A stretch of 39,772 bases of DNA from Candidatus Azambacteria bacterium (GCA_016195045.1 JACQAJ010000022.1:1-39772); one strand, 5' to 3'; shown: positions 32,416-39,772, counted from the stretch's first letter. The notes: generated from the sequence alone by a model not told the origin. Made by a program: numbers and translations.

Positions 32416-33051
32416 AAATATTTTTTTCTTAGCTTTTGTTCCTGATTTAGTTATTTCTAATAAGACTCCTTTTCTGCCCGGAACTGCGCCCGAAACAGCT
32501 AATAAATTATTTTCTTGATCTATCTTCATAATTTTTAAATTTTTAACAGTTTTTCTCTCTCCACCCATTCGCCCAGCCATCTTCTTACCCTTAATAACGC
32601 GCTGTGGCCAAGTGGAGCCAATCGAACCGGGCTCACGATGAGAGTGTTTAGTTCCATGAGTTCTGGTAGCTCCAGCAAAACCATGTCTTTTTACAACCCC
32701 CTGAAAACCAAAACTTTTTGAAATACCAGAGACATCAACTGACTCTCCTTCCTTAAATAAAGAAATTAAAATTTCTCTACCTCTTGCCATACCTGATTGA
32801 TCTTCATTAATCCGAAATTCTCTAAGATACCTAAGATTATTTAAATCCTTTAAATGTCCCGCTAGTGGCTTATTCATTTTCTTCCTTTTAAGATCGTAAC
32901 CAACTTGAACAGCCGAATAACCATCATTTTGCTTTGTTTTAACTTGGGTAATGACACTTGGACTCACCTCAATAACCGTTATTGGTGTTACCAAACCAGC
33001 AGCATCAAACATCTGAGTCATTCCTATTTTTTTACCAAGAATAGAATTCAT
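32410..33051 (-). CDS. rplC: Ribosomal protein L3
   Basis: 213 residues. MNSILGKKIGMTQMFDAAGL start, VQVGYDLKRKKMNKPLAGHL, and the peptidyl-transferase-reaching loop FAGATRTHGTKHSHREPGSI with MAGRMGGERKTVKNLKIMKI. Normal apart from being at the short end for L3. Confidence 0.97.
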   Translation of the reverse strand: MNSILGKKIGMTQMFDAAGLVTPITVIEVSPSVITQVKTKQNDGYSAVQVGYDLKRKKMNKPLAGHLKDLNNLRYLREFRINEDQSGMARGREILISLFKEGESVDVSGISKSFGFQGVVKRHGFAGATRTHGTKHSHREPGSIGSTWPQRVIKGKKMAGRMGGERKTVKNLKIMKIDQENNLLAVSGAVPGRKGVLLEITKSGTKAKKKIFK

Positions 33052-33154
33052 ATATCATCAAACAAAAAATCGAGACTAGCCCGATTTTATTGTCTGGCTT
33101 TCATTTCTACTATCTTATAAGTTATTGGTAGTTATTCATTGAATAATAAAATGA

Positions 33155-33553
33155 TTAGACCTTAATTTCAATATCAACACCAGCTGGTAAACTTAAATTA
33201 GTCAAAGCTTCGATGATTTTCGAACTCGGATTGATAATATCAATTAGTCTTTGGTGAATCCGAATTTCATATTGTTCCCTAGAATTCTTATGAACAAAAG
33301 TAGAACGATTAACCGTGTACTTTTTTATTTGACTAGGTAATGGAACTGGACCAACAATCTCAGCGTCAAATCTTTCGATATTTTCAATAATTTGACGAGT
33401 ACTATTGTCAATAATCTTACTGTCGTAAGATTTTATTTTAATCCTAATTCTTTGCTTAACTTCTGTCTCTTTCGATTTCTCGGTAATCTTAGTAACTATC
33501 TTCTTTTTCGATTCCGCTTTTTCTTTAGTTGTATTTGTTAAAGTATTTACCAT
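33155..33553 (-). CDS. rpsJ: Ribosomal protein S10 with an N-terminal extension
   Basis: Start set at MVNTLTNTTKEKAESKKKIV (33553); an ATG 8 codons upstream is possible. The S10 fold starts near KQRIRIKIKSYDSKIIDNST; VGPVPLPSQIKKYTVNRSTF and HQRLIDIINPSSKIIEALTN are standard. About 30 extra Lys/Thr/Glu-rich residues precede it, giving 132 residues rather than about 102. It follows tuf by 37 bp. Confidence 0.94.
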   Translation of the reverse strand: MVNTLTNTTKEKAESKKKIVTKITEKSKETEVKQRIRIKIKSYDSKIIDNSTRQIIENIERFDAEIVGPVPLPSQIKKYTVNRSTFVHKNSREQYEIRIHQRLIDIINPSSKIIEALTNLSLPAGVDIEIKV

Positions 33554-33590
33554 GTTGATTTTATTAAATAAAACCACGACTAACTGATCA

Positions 33591-34790
33591 CTAAACGAGA
33601 ATTTTAGTCACCACGCCCGCCCCAACCGTTTTTCCTCCTTCTCGAATAGCAAATCGTTGTTTCTCTTCCAGAGCAATTGGTGATATTAATTTAACTTTCA
33701 TATTAACAGTATCGCCCGGCATAACCATCTCGGTACCAGCTGGTAATTCTATTTCTCCAGTCACATCAGTAGTTCTAATATAAAATTGCGGTTTATAGCC
33801 CTTCATAAATGGTGTGTGACGACCGCCTTCTTCTTTGGTTAAGACGTAAATTTCGGACTCAAATTCAGTATGAGGAGTCACACTACCTGGTTTAACAATA
33901 ACTTGACCACGCTGAACATCTTCTTTCTTAATACCTCTCAAAAGAATGCCGGCATTATCTCCAGCCAAACCCTCATCAAGAGATTTATTAAACATTTCAA
34001 TACCCGTGATAATTGTTTTGGTAGTGGGCACAATTCCCACGATTTCTATTTCTTCATTAACTTTAGCTTTACCTCTTTCAATTCTACCAGTCACAACAGT
34101 TCCCCGACCTTCAATAGAAAAAATATCTTCAATCGGCATTAAGAATGGTTGATCAATCTCTCGAACTGGATCAGGAATACCCGCATCAACGGCTTCAATC
34201 AACTCGAGAATTGGCTTGACCCATGGATCATCCTTTGAGGTCGCCTGGAGAGCCTTAACAGCAGAACCCCTGATAACTTTTATAGTATTACCCGGAAAAC
34301 TATATTTATTTAAAAGTTCTCTAACTTCTGATTCAACTAAATCAATCAACTCCGGATCGTCAACCATATCAGTCTTATTCAAAAATACAACAATGGCTGG
34401 CACGGCTACCTGACGAGCCAAGAGAACGTGTTCCCGAGTTTGAGGCATAGGACCATCAGCAGCTGAAACAACTAAAATAGCACCATCCATTTGAGCGGCT
34501 CCAGTAATCATATTTTTAACATAGTCAGCGTGTCCTGGACAATCGATATGGGCATAATGTCTTTTAGCGGTTTGAAACTCCGAGTGATGAATAGCGATCG
34601 TAATCCCCCTCTGTCTTTCTTCTGGAGTATTATCAATTTGATCAACACTTTCGACCTTAGATTTAAAATCACCGCCAACTAAACTTAAACAATGTAAAAT
34701 TGCTGCCGTAAGCGACGTTTTACCGTGATCAACATGACCAATGGTTCCAACATTTACGTGTAACTTATTTCTCTCAAATTTCTCTGCCAT
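33591..34790 (-). CDS. tuf: Elongation factor Tu
   Basis: GTPase delivering aminoacyl-tRNA to the ribosome, 399 residues. G1 GHVDHGKTSLTA (residues 18-29), switch I RGITI, G3 DCPGHADYVKNMITGAAQMD, G4 NKTDMVDD, and the domain 2-3 hallmarks GRGTVVTGRIERG and PFMKGYKPQFYIRTTDVTG. First gene of the ribosomal block; rpsL, rpsG and fusA, which often precede it, are not here. Confidence 0.98.
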   Translation of the reverse strand: MAEKFERNKLHVNVGTIGHVDHGKTSLTAAILHCLSLVGGDFKSKVESVDQIDNTPEERQRGITIAIHHSEFQTAKRHYAHIDCPGHADYVKNMITGAAQMDGAILVVSAADGPMPQTREHVLLARQVAVPAIVVFLNKTDMVDDPELIDLVESEVRELLNKYSFPGNTIKVIRGSAVKALQATSKDDPWVKPILELIEAVDAGIPDPVREIDQPFLMPIEDIFSIEGRGTVVTGRIERGKAKVNEEIEIVGIVPTTKTIITGIEMFNKSLDEGLAGDNAGILLRGIKKEDVQRGQVIVKPGSVTPHTEFESEIYVLTKEEGGRHTPFMKGYKPQFYIRTTDVTGEIELPAGTEMVMPGDTVNMKVKLISPIALEEKQRFAIREGGKTVGAGVVTKILV

Positions 34791-34865
34791 TTTTCTTTAA
34801 AGCAACTTCTTGTTAAGCCAGAAGACGTCACTTAATTAATTATTTTTTACGACTTATTAGAGTCC

Positions 34866-34894
34866 ATCTTATTATTTATTATCTTGAATGTCAA
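34866..34894 (-). promoter_or_regulatory. Promoter of the tuf-ribosomal protein operon
   Basis: On the minus strand TTGACA (34894-34889), 17-nt spacer, TAAGAT (34871-34866). The leader to tuf is about 70 nt, with a small CTTCT/AGAAG hairpin. The 302-bp gap between abiEii and tuf otherwise holds only the tandem repeat next to this promoter; 34925-35092 shows nothing recognisable. Confidence 0.7.
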
Positions 34895-34921
34895 CAATCA
34901 ATCGCTCACAATCAATCGCTC
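34894..34921. repeat. 14-bp exact tandem duplication abutting the tuf -35 box
   Basis: ACAATCAATCGCTC twice without a gap, starting at the first base of the -35 hexamer on the minus strand. Position fits an activator site or UP-like element for the ribosomal operon, or a simple duplication. Confidence 0.85.
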
Positions 34922-35092
34922 ACCCGAATTCAATAATTAATTGCAACTCCTACTCTATTAGATAATACTTCTCATGGAGTCAGACCGTCAAATCTTCTGA
35001 TCTTGAATCGTGATTTCGACTTTGGTTTCGATAATTTCGAATTTCTTTAAATACCTCTTCTGTTGTTCTTTCTTATCAATAATGTTTTGCTC

Positions 35093-35806
35093 TTATTTTA
35101 ATACCGACTGGTAGTTCTTGAGCAGGAAGACGACCTCTTTTCTCAGATGGGTTTTAACCCATGCCTTTTCCTTTTCACCCGACAGAAGCTCGGCCAGTCC
35201 TCGCAAAATTTCGTTGTCTTTGACCGCTTCGACAACGGGGATGCAATCGGCCATATATTCTTTGATAGTTTTTCCGGTTCGAGCTTTGATTACTTCAGCA
35301 TTGATATCCCAGTGATTTGTACCAAAGAACCAGATATCGTAAATATCACGCATCGCCGTTTCGCTTCGAGTTGTCAGAGCCGCCAGCTTACTGGCAAAGA
35401 GATAATCTTTCTTGCCAGCCAACATAGAGATACCAAGATATTCTTTTATTTCGTAATGCTCTTTGATCTCTGGCATCAGGATTCTCACCTTCACTTCAAC
35501 TTTGACATTGTGGTCGGTATCGCCATAGAAGAGCAGAAAAAAAATAGTGTTTCGTTTAATATAGTCGTCTTTGATATCTCCATACTTTCCTAACATGCCA
35601 TGGATTTTTTCATGGACTAGTTTTTGAGTGGCTTCGTCTGTGGAAAATAGATCGAAATCGAGGTCTACCGAGAAACGTGTCAGGCCATAGAAAAAGTAAG
35701 CACAGGTGCCGCCCTTGAATCCCATGAGAGATGAGATGGAGGTATCAAAATAAATCTCCCGCAATATCTGTCCCATGATCAGTTGATGTTTTTCTTTATT
35801 GAGCAT
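35093..35806 (-). CDS. abiEii: AbiEii-type nucleotidyltransferase toxin
   Basis: DUF1814/AbiEii family of the type IV toxin-antitoxin system AbiE. GGT at residues 32-34 and DLDF at 48-51 (in FSVDLDFDLFS) are the polymerase-beta-like nucleotidyltransferase motifs; VKVEVKVRI carries the third acidic position and KKDYLFASKLAAL the conserved lysines. 237 residues, on the short side. Relatives transfer nucleotides to tRNA acceptor stems and arrest growth, giving phage resistance in some hosts; this is inferred here. It overlaps the antitoxin gene by 11 bp. Confidence 0.88.
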   Translation of the reverse strand: MLNKEKHQLIMGQILREIYFDTSISSLMGFKGGTCAYFFYGLTRFSVDLDFDLFSTDEATQKLVHEKIHGMLGKYGDIKDDYIKRNTIFFLLFYGDTDHNVKVEVKVRILMPEIKEHYEIKEYLGISMLAGKKDYLFASKLAALTTRSETAMRDIYDIWFFGTNHWDINAEVIKARTGKTIKEYMADCIPVVEAVKDNEILRGLAELLSGEKEKAWVKTHLRKEVVFLLKNYQSVLK

Positions 35807-36374
35807 AGTTTTTTTGGTATTGAGCGACTCGCTTTATTAATTGCTTGTTATCGTAAATCTTGGCCAGCTCCAAGCACGTCTCCCAGTTAATAGATCGCAA
35901 GTTGTCAAAATAAAATTTAGGAGATAAATAAATGGTATCAAGAAATGCCCGCTCCGGTGTAGCGATACTGTAATTTTTTTCATTCTTAACGCCAAGTGCA
36001 TTGAAGAGAACGCTATCTTTCAGTTTTCTAAATGTAATTGTATGATTGCCAATCTTTTTTACAGTGGGATAGGGACCGGCTACAAAAATCGAGTCATGAT
36101 GTTGGAAAATAATACCGGCTTCTCGAAGGACTATCTCAAAACTTATGTAGGAGGGAGTATAGATACTCGTTGCCAATTCCTTCGGATTGTAATTTTTATC
36201 TTTTGCAAAAACACCGCGAGTCAGACGGATCAGTGATCCTTCTTTGGCGTAGTATTTAATCTTTGAGATAAGGTTAACTGTATTAGTTTCCTCCCAAATC
36301 AAAGCGATATCCTTTATGGTCAGGATTGTCTTAAGAGATTCGTATAATTTGGCAATAAGATTGTTGGTAGCCAT
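35796..36374 (-). CDS. abiEi: AbiEi-type antitoxin and autorepressor
   Basis: 192 residues. N-terminal winged helix (LTIKDIALIWEE and EGSLIRLTRGVFAK), the part that binds operator DNA in AbiEi proteins, followed by the antitoxin domain (TPSYISFEIVLREAGIIFQH, SIATPERAFLDTIYL). First gene of the abiE pair; a near-perfect inverted repeat covers its promoter. Confidence 0.87.
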   Translation of the reverse strand: MATNNLIAKLYESLKTILTIKDIALIWEETNTVNLISKIKYYAKEGSLIRLTRGVFAKDKNYNPKELATSIYTPSYISFEIVLREAGIIFQHHDSIFVAGPYPTVKKIGNHTITFRKLKDSVLFNALGVKNEKNYSIATPERAFLDTIYLSPKFYFDNLRSINWETCLELAKIYDNKQLIKRVAQYQKNYAQ

Positions 36375-36386
36375 ATATCAACATGT

Positions 36387-36554
36387 TTAATGGAAAGGTG
36401 ATATTTCCACCTCTCCATTATATATTATTAAATAAAGGCCGTCAAACGGTATTAGTCCAATACGATAGTTACGACGGAAGGTACTAGCTGTCACGGCTGC
36501 GAAGATTGCACTGATTGCTCCAAAAAGTAAGTGTTCTTCCCCTTCAAGGGACAA
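36387..36554 (-). CDS. Possible small membrane protein upstream of abiEi (55 codons, TTG start)
   Basis: Minus-strand frame LSLEGEEHLLFGAISAIFAA, VTASTFRRNYRIGLIPFDGL, YLIIYNGEVEISPFH, then TAA at 36387. It has one plausible membrane helix (LLFGAISAIFAAVTA) followed by positive residues. Local GC is visibly higher than in the flanks. Against it: no ATG, no ribosome binding site, and it runs across the abiE promoter and operator. It is also in frame with the preceding metalloprotease-like gene after that gene's TAG. Confidence 0.25.
   Translation of the reverse strand: MSLEGEEHLLFGAISAIFAAVTASTFRRNYRIGLIPFDGLYLIIYNGEVEISPFH
36388..36420. promoter_or_regulatory. Predicted AbiEi operator (33-bp inverted repeat)
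   Basis: TAATGGAAAGGTG (36388-36400) and CACCTCTCCATTA (36408-36420): 12 of 13 positions complementary around a 7-bp centre. It overlaps the abiE -10 box and the start region. AbiEi proteins are known to bind inverted repeats in their own promoter. Confidence 0.75.
36417..36445 (-). promoter_or_regulatory. abiE promoter
   Basis: On the minus strand TTGACG (36445-36440), 17-nt spacer, perfect TATAAT (36422-36417), followed by GGAGAGGTGG within the operator. Confidence 0.75.
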
Positions 36555-36594
36555 GGAGTGTAGTAAGATATTTTTGCTACACTCCTACTTTTTT
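36554..36594 (+). terminator. Strong hairpin with plus-strand U-tract
   Basis: AGGAGTGTAG (36554-36563) and CTACACTCCT (36577-36586), 10-bp perfect stem, followed on the plus strand by ACTTTTTT. The minus-strand gene ends here too, but on that strand the hairpin is followed by TGTCCC. Its polarity therefore suits plus-strand transcripts better, though no plus-strand gene is evident. Confidence 0.6.
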
Positions 36595-37403
36595 ATAAAA
36601 GAAGATTCAATAAAAATATTTTTCGGCTTCATTCCCATAATTTCTTTCCAAGACTTGTTAGGAAAGATTTTACGAAATGATTTGATTATTCTGTAACCAA
36701 TTGAATAACCTGTCCATCTTTTATATTTTTTATTTCCAAAAAAAACATCTCGATATAAATGATATCCTCTTGAATTTAGTGAACTATTTAATAAAGAAAA
36801 AGTTAACTTACATTCTTTTTCATTTAGTGCTTTAGACCACAAAGCTGGTTGCCCACCAATTATTTCTTCTCTAAAATTTTCAGCAAGACCCTCAAAAATC
36901 ATTATATCAAAAAGTGTCTGATTATGTTTATGATAATAAAAAAACACAGAGTGATTTAATTCATGAGCAATTGTTTTTTCCAATGACCTAAGAGAAAATT
37001 TTTCTAATGAAATAAATAGATGAATGGTATTGGTAAACGGAGTAAATCCAGTTACACCTTCAAATGCTTTATTATATGGTGTATTAAGCCAGGAAAAGAT
37101 GAATACAAAAAATGGTAAATTTGGTAATGGTAATTGTTCGTTACATTTTTTTATCGTTAATCGGATAATTCTCTCAATTCTTTCTTGGTTGTAAGTATTT
37201 AATTGTTGATATTTTTTAACAATATCGTCGGTAAACCGATAGGAAAGATATTTAGTTAACTCTGTTTTTTTGCGGTAACCAGCATATCCTATTTTTCTAT
37301 TCAACTTAATACTACCAACAATAATTTTAACAAAAGATTCTTTATTCATTTCAAAGACATTAGGAAAACAAAATTTGATTTTTATAGTATTAGATTGAAT
37401 CAT
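36585..37403 (-). CDS. DUF2268-like putative zinc metalloprotease
   Basis: Start set at MIQSNTIKIKFCFPNVFEM (37403); an earlier ATG would add 25 hydrophobic codons that lie among IS-end-like sequence. 272 residues. TIAHELNHSVFFYY is an HExxH-type zinc motif, with EGLAENF about 25 residues later supplying the third ligand and the family signature. No signal peptide. Function unknown; relatives are intracellular and sporadically distributed. It stands between abiE and an inverted-repeat element, a typical accessory position. Confidence 0.75.
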   Translation of the reverse strand: MIQSNTIKIKFCFPNVFEMNKESFVKIIVGSIKLNRKIGYAGYRKKTELTKYLSYRFTDDIVKKYQQLNTYNQERIERIIRLTIKKCNEQLPLPNLPFFVFIFSWLNTPYNKAFEGVTGFTPFTNTIHLFISLEKFSLRSLEKTIAHELNHSVFFYYHKHNQTLFDIMIFEGLAENFREEIIGGQPALWSKALNEKECKLTFSLLNSSLNSRGYHLYRDVFFGNKKYKRWTGYSIGYRIIKSFRKIFPNKSWKEIMGMKPKNIFIESSFIKK

Positions 37404-37481
37404 ATTAAAATAATAACAAAAAAAATGAGTGTGGTATATAGTTAAATATATCATGTCGTACCAAAATGATAATGTCATAGT

Positions 37482-37709
37482 AAACCAAGACTAGAAATGT
37501 CATACCCTTAATCATTGTGCCATAATTTACCTAGGTCGCAAAAATTTAGTAACCTAGTAAAAATTATGGAACAACAATTAATCACTATGACTCTTGATCA
37601 TCCCTAGAGAAATCAATTAACAAGAAATATTTCACCAAGAAAAAGTCGCACAAATTTAAATTTAAAAAATTCCAAATTTGTCAAGGTATGACATTTCTAG
37701 TCTTGGTTT
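37482..37709. mobile_element. 228-bp MITE-like element or IS relic with 27-28-bp terminal inverted repeats
   Basis: AAACCAAGACTAGAAATGTC then ATACCCTT (37482-37509) and the reverse complement at 37683-37709, differing by a single C. The interior contains an ATG (MEQQLITMTLDHP then TAG) that looks like the beginning of a transposase frame followed by stops, so it may be an internally deleted IS. TGTCA precedes the repeat on both outer sides. No target duplication could be identified. Confidence 0.75.
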
Positions 37710-38071
37710 GACAGAGACACGGAGACAGACTCGCCTTCAATCATCTATTCTGTGAATAAATCTAAACTTAAAAACTAGTTTTGGAATATCTCAATAAAAC
37801 CAAGCTCTGCGCTTTATGAGTTAATAATCTTTAAAAAACTAAAAAAGATTTTATCAATCATTGGACATTTAGGAGATAAAGACCAGTGACTTATCCCCGA
37901 CTGCAACTCGTTTTTATCATTATCTTACTTATAAATTAACCTACCCAATGTGACAACATTCCGATAAAAAGAAAAAAATCTTCAAAGACCAAAAAGAATT
38001 AAGTAAACACTCGCTCCAGTAAAGCCCAGTCGGTCATTCTAATTGAAATATCTGATACAATAAAGAAGAAT
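37710..38071. other. 362-bp stretch without a recognised gene
   Basis: No open frame of useful length on either strand. A plus-strand segment near 37955-38015 reads HSDKKKKIFKDQKELSKHSL before a stop, possibly a remnant of a transposase C-terminus, but this is weak. Confidence 0.4.
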
Positions 38072-38998
38072 TTACTCTGTTTTCAAGCCTTCTTTTTTTT
38101 CTTTAGATATTATTTGTTTTGGTTGATAGTCAGGAGTATACCAACCAATTCCATTATTTTCTCCAGCACGTTGTCGAATACGTGAGGCTGTTGGTTTTGA
38201 AACATTGAATCGTTGCATAATTTCTTTAAGCGGTGTATTAAGTTCGATTTGTACTTCTATCCTTTCCGAGTTACGAATTTCACGATCAATTTCAGCATTT
38301 AAACGAATATTCTTACCAATAGGAATATTATAAGACTGTAAATTACTGATATCAAACCTTTTGTGTACTATTGCTATTGCCGCTTGCAATAACCGACGAG
38401 CTTTTGATTCGGTAATTTCCATTTTCCAGCCTATTTCTAGAGTATTTCTACCTTGTAGATAGAATTCAAAAGCTTGCCATTCAAGCTCTGATTCTACTCG
38501 ATCATCTAAAATAACATCCCGACATTTTTCATAATGTTCTTTAAACCACCCGGCTTCATGATATTTTTCCCAAAAGTTTTCGGCAAGGGCAATGTCATAG
38601 GATTCATCATAATCTTCTCCATGTTCCAAGGAAACTTCTTTATGACTCCGTCCAGCAGTTAATCCATAATTTGTCATAAAATGATATATATGTCTCCCAA
38701 AAGATTGTAAAATCTCAATAAACTGTTCTTTGGGTAAATTTCTATAATCTATCTTATCCCCATTATTTTCTTGTGGACAATGATCTAGGAGAAAAATGGC
38801 TACTTCCTGATATAAATCTTCTGGTAACACCTGATTCAACCATTCATTATAACGTCTAATTTGTGCGCGTAATACCGGAGACAATTCATGTTCAGGAAAT
38901 CTTCTACCAGCTACTTCTTCAATCTTTCCACCCCAAAAAGATTCCTCATTTCCCGAGGGGGGGGTATTTCCGTTTTCTAATTTTATTTCTTCGTTCAT
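38072..38998 (-). CDS. Unknown protein with two helix-turn-helix-like segments
   Basis: 308 residues, not recognised. The first 40 residues are acidic and low-complexity. The middle (LPEDLYQEVAIFLLDH to EHYEKCRDVILDD) is helical. A first HTH-like segment, EFYLQGRNTLEIGWKMEITE followed by SKARRLLQAAIAIV, resembles sigma-70 region 4. A second, TPLKEIMQRFNVSKPTASRI, resembles a resolvase/MerR-type HTH. This suggests a DNA-binding or sigma-like regulator. Codons 12-15 contain a run of eight C (G8 on the plus strand) that would switch the gene off by slippage. No Shine-Dalgarno sequence. Confidence 0.6.
   Translation of the reverse strand: MNEEIKLENGNTPPSGNEESFWGGKIEEVAGRRFPEHELSPVLRAQIRRYNEWLNQVLPEDLYQEVAIFLLDHCPQENNGDKIDYRNLPKEQFIEILQSFGRHIYHFMTNYGLTAGRSHKEVSLEHGEDYDESYDIALAENFWEKYHEAGWFKEHYEKCRDVILDDRVESELEWQAFEFYLQGRNTLEIGWKMEITESKARRLLQAAIAIVHKRFDISNLQSYNIPIGKNIRLNAEIDREIRNSERIEVQIELNTPLKEIMQRFNVSKPTASRIRQRAGENNGIGWYTPDYQPKQIISKEKKEGLKTE
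38958..38965. repeat. G8 homopolymer at the 5' end of the unknown regulator
   Basis: Eight consecutive G (C on the coding strand) in an AT-rich sequence, encoding the Pro-Pro of NTPPSGNEE. In the present phase the gene is open. Confidence 0.9.
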
Positions 38999-39147
38999 AA
39001 GTTTTTAAAAATAATTATTGGGATTCGTATTTCTTAATTAAAATTCATGTGTATAGTAATATGATACCATCATTTAAAATTAATAGCAAATCCAAGTCTT
39101 GTCTAATACAAGATGATACCCAAATGAATCTTGATTATAACACAAAA

Positions 39148-39772
39148 TGAAGTGGTCCTGGTTGTCTAGACAGTAATTGTGGATAATTTGTGTTGAACTG
39201 ATGGCGTTAAGATTTTGGATTTTTCTTTCGACCTTTGAAAATTAAAATACATATTAGCAGGGGTTTGTTTATTTAATGACTGGTGCTTTCGTTTATGGTT
39301 ATAAAACAAGAAGTATTCAGTTAGCCCAGTCTTGGCTTCATTAATATTTTGATAAGATTTTAAGTAAACATTTTCATATTTAACCGTTCGCCATAATCGT
39401 TCAGTGAAGATATTATCCAGACAACGACCTCGACCATTCATACTAATTTTAACCTTTTTATCTTGAAGTGGTTTCAGAAATTGTTCTGAAGTAAAATGGG
39501 AACCTTGATCGGAATGGATAATTTCTGGAGTCTCATATTTTAACTGAGCCTGATCGAGAGCTTCAATAATTAATTTAGTATCGTGTCGAGTCGAAGTCAC
39601 CCAGCCAACTATCTCTCGAGTGAAGGCATCGACAACGGTGGCTAGGTAAATAAATCTTCCTAGGAACCAAAGATAAGTGAAATCTGAGACCCAAACTTGA
39701 CTAGGACGATTGATTATTAGACTCTTAATTAAGTTAGGAATCATCGCATTCTTTTGACCTTGGTCAGATTTT
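39148..39772 (-). mobile_element. IS3-family element, left end inside the window
   Basis: The end is TGAAGTGGTCCTGGTTGTCT then AGACAG from 39148, with the TG start and TAGACA core typical of IS3-family (IS2/IS51-like) termini. The transposase stop lies inside this end. The other end is outside the window. Confidence 0.75.
39166..39772 (-). CDS. IS3-family transposase OrfB (integrase core), N-terminus beyond window edge
   Basis: The frame is open to the window edge (KSDQGQKNAMIPNLIKSLII upstream of the first ATG). DDE core: Asp in VWVSDFTYL, Asp in IHSDQGSHFTSEQF, and Glu in RGRCLDNIFTERLWRTVKYE. The C-terminal FYNHKRKHQSLNKQTPANMY is the usual YN..R.H.aL...tP motif. OrfB is normally made as an OrfAB fusion by -1 frameshifting; OrfA is not in view. 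It appears intact as far as seen. Confidence 0.93.
   Translation of the reverse strand, partial: KSDQGQKNAMIPNLIKSLIINRPSQVWVSDFTYLWFLGRFIYLATVVDAFTREIVGWVTSTRHDTKLIIEALDQAQLKYETPEIIHSDQGSHFTSEQFLKPLQDKKVKISMNGRGRCLDNIFTERLWRTVKYENVYLKSYQNINEAKTGLTEYFLFYNHKRKHQSLNKQTPANMYFNFQRSKEKSKILTPSVQHKLSTITV

Noticed and set aside
33120..33154. Additional heptad repeat in the rpsJ-rplC spacer
   Set aside because: Only a single TTGGTAG-like motif is present, with no tandem copies or complementary arm.
21787..34951. Shared 13-mer AATTGCAACTCCT just outside both ends of the tuf-secY block, possibly marking a transferred unit
   Set aside because: Too short, not associated with an integrase or duplication, and one copy is part of a hairpin. 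The gene order of the block is ancestral, so transfer is not needed.
36474..36522. Ferredoxin-like or RiPP-like Cys-rich peptide on the plus strand (CxxCxxCxxC)
   Set aside because: It lacks a start codon and has an in-frame TAG just upstream. The Cys pattern is the exact codon-register antisense of an Ala-rich stretch on the other strand. Kept only as a weak finding.

Overview
The window looks like a chromosome segment of a Patescibacteria/CPR-type bacterium. It is AT-rich, its RNA polymerase large subunits and ribosomal proteins are short, and the S10-spc block lacks L30 (S5 is followed directly by L15). The ribosomal genes are separated by unusual repeat-filled spacers, and remnants of IS elements and toxin-antitoxin genes lie around the core. 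The phylum-level call is an inference; I cannot place it more finely. No tRNA, rRNA or CRISPR array was recognised.

Layout. 1-2.9 kb is an accessory edge: an IS256-family transposase cut by the window edge, an AAA/DUF4143 ATPase with an internal deletion, and a broken patatin gene. 2.9-9.9 kb is rpoB-rpoC on the minus strand. 10-12 kb holds a nonsense-interrupted aspartoacylase-family gene, a small orphan ORF and an Asp/Glu racemase. 12.2-17.4 kb is an arginine-linked locus: argS (minus) with a conserved-looking unknown gene behind it, and, divergently, argE-argA (plus). 17.6-21.7 kb has an amidase, an RRM protein, pyrH, a dead hicBA pair, tsaC and a LOG-family gene. 21.8-34.9 kb is the minus-strand block tuf-rpsJ-rplC-rplD-rplW-rplB-rpsS-rplV-rpsC-rplP-rpmC-rpsQ-rplN-rplX-rplE-rpsN-rpsH-rplF-rplR-rpsE-rplO-secY. 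35-39.8 kb is accessory again: an AbiE toxin-antitoxin pair with a clear operator, a metalloprotease-like gene, a 228-bp inverted-repeat element, a two-HTH regulator-like gene with a G8 tract, and an IS3-family element running off the edge.

The two strongest observations are these. (1) The argS leader carries what reads as a complete translational attenuator: a 23-codon leader peptide with three consecutive arginine codons (CGT CGA CGG), an antiterminator, and an overlapping intrinsic terminator. It predicts that argS expression responds to charged tRNA-Arg. (2) Most spacers inside the ribosomal block, plus the rpoB-rpoC spacer and the pyrH 3' end, hold imperfect hairpins built of short tandem units, often 7 nt long. 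They fall into families (GATTTAT, GTTGGTA, AAGTT-type, CGAAT-type and singletons). Some copies are near-identical, one pair is in opposite orientation, and several run into the stop codon of the preceding gene.

Four promoters place the -10 box only 6-7 nt before the ATG, which suggests leaderless transcripts. Other genes have strong AGGAGG-type ribosome binding sites.
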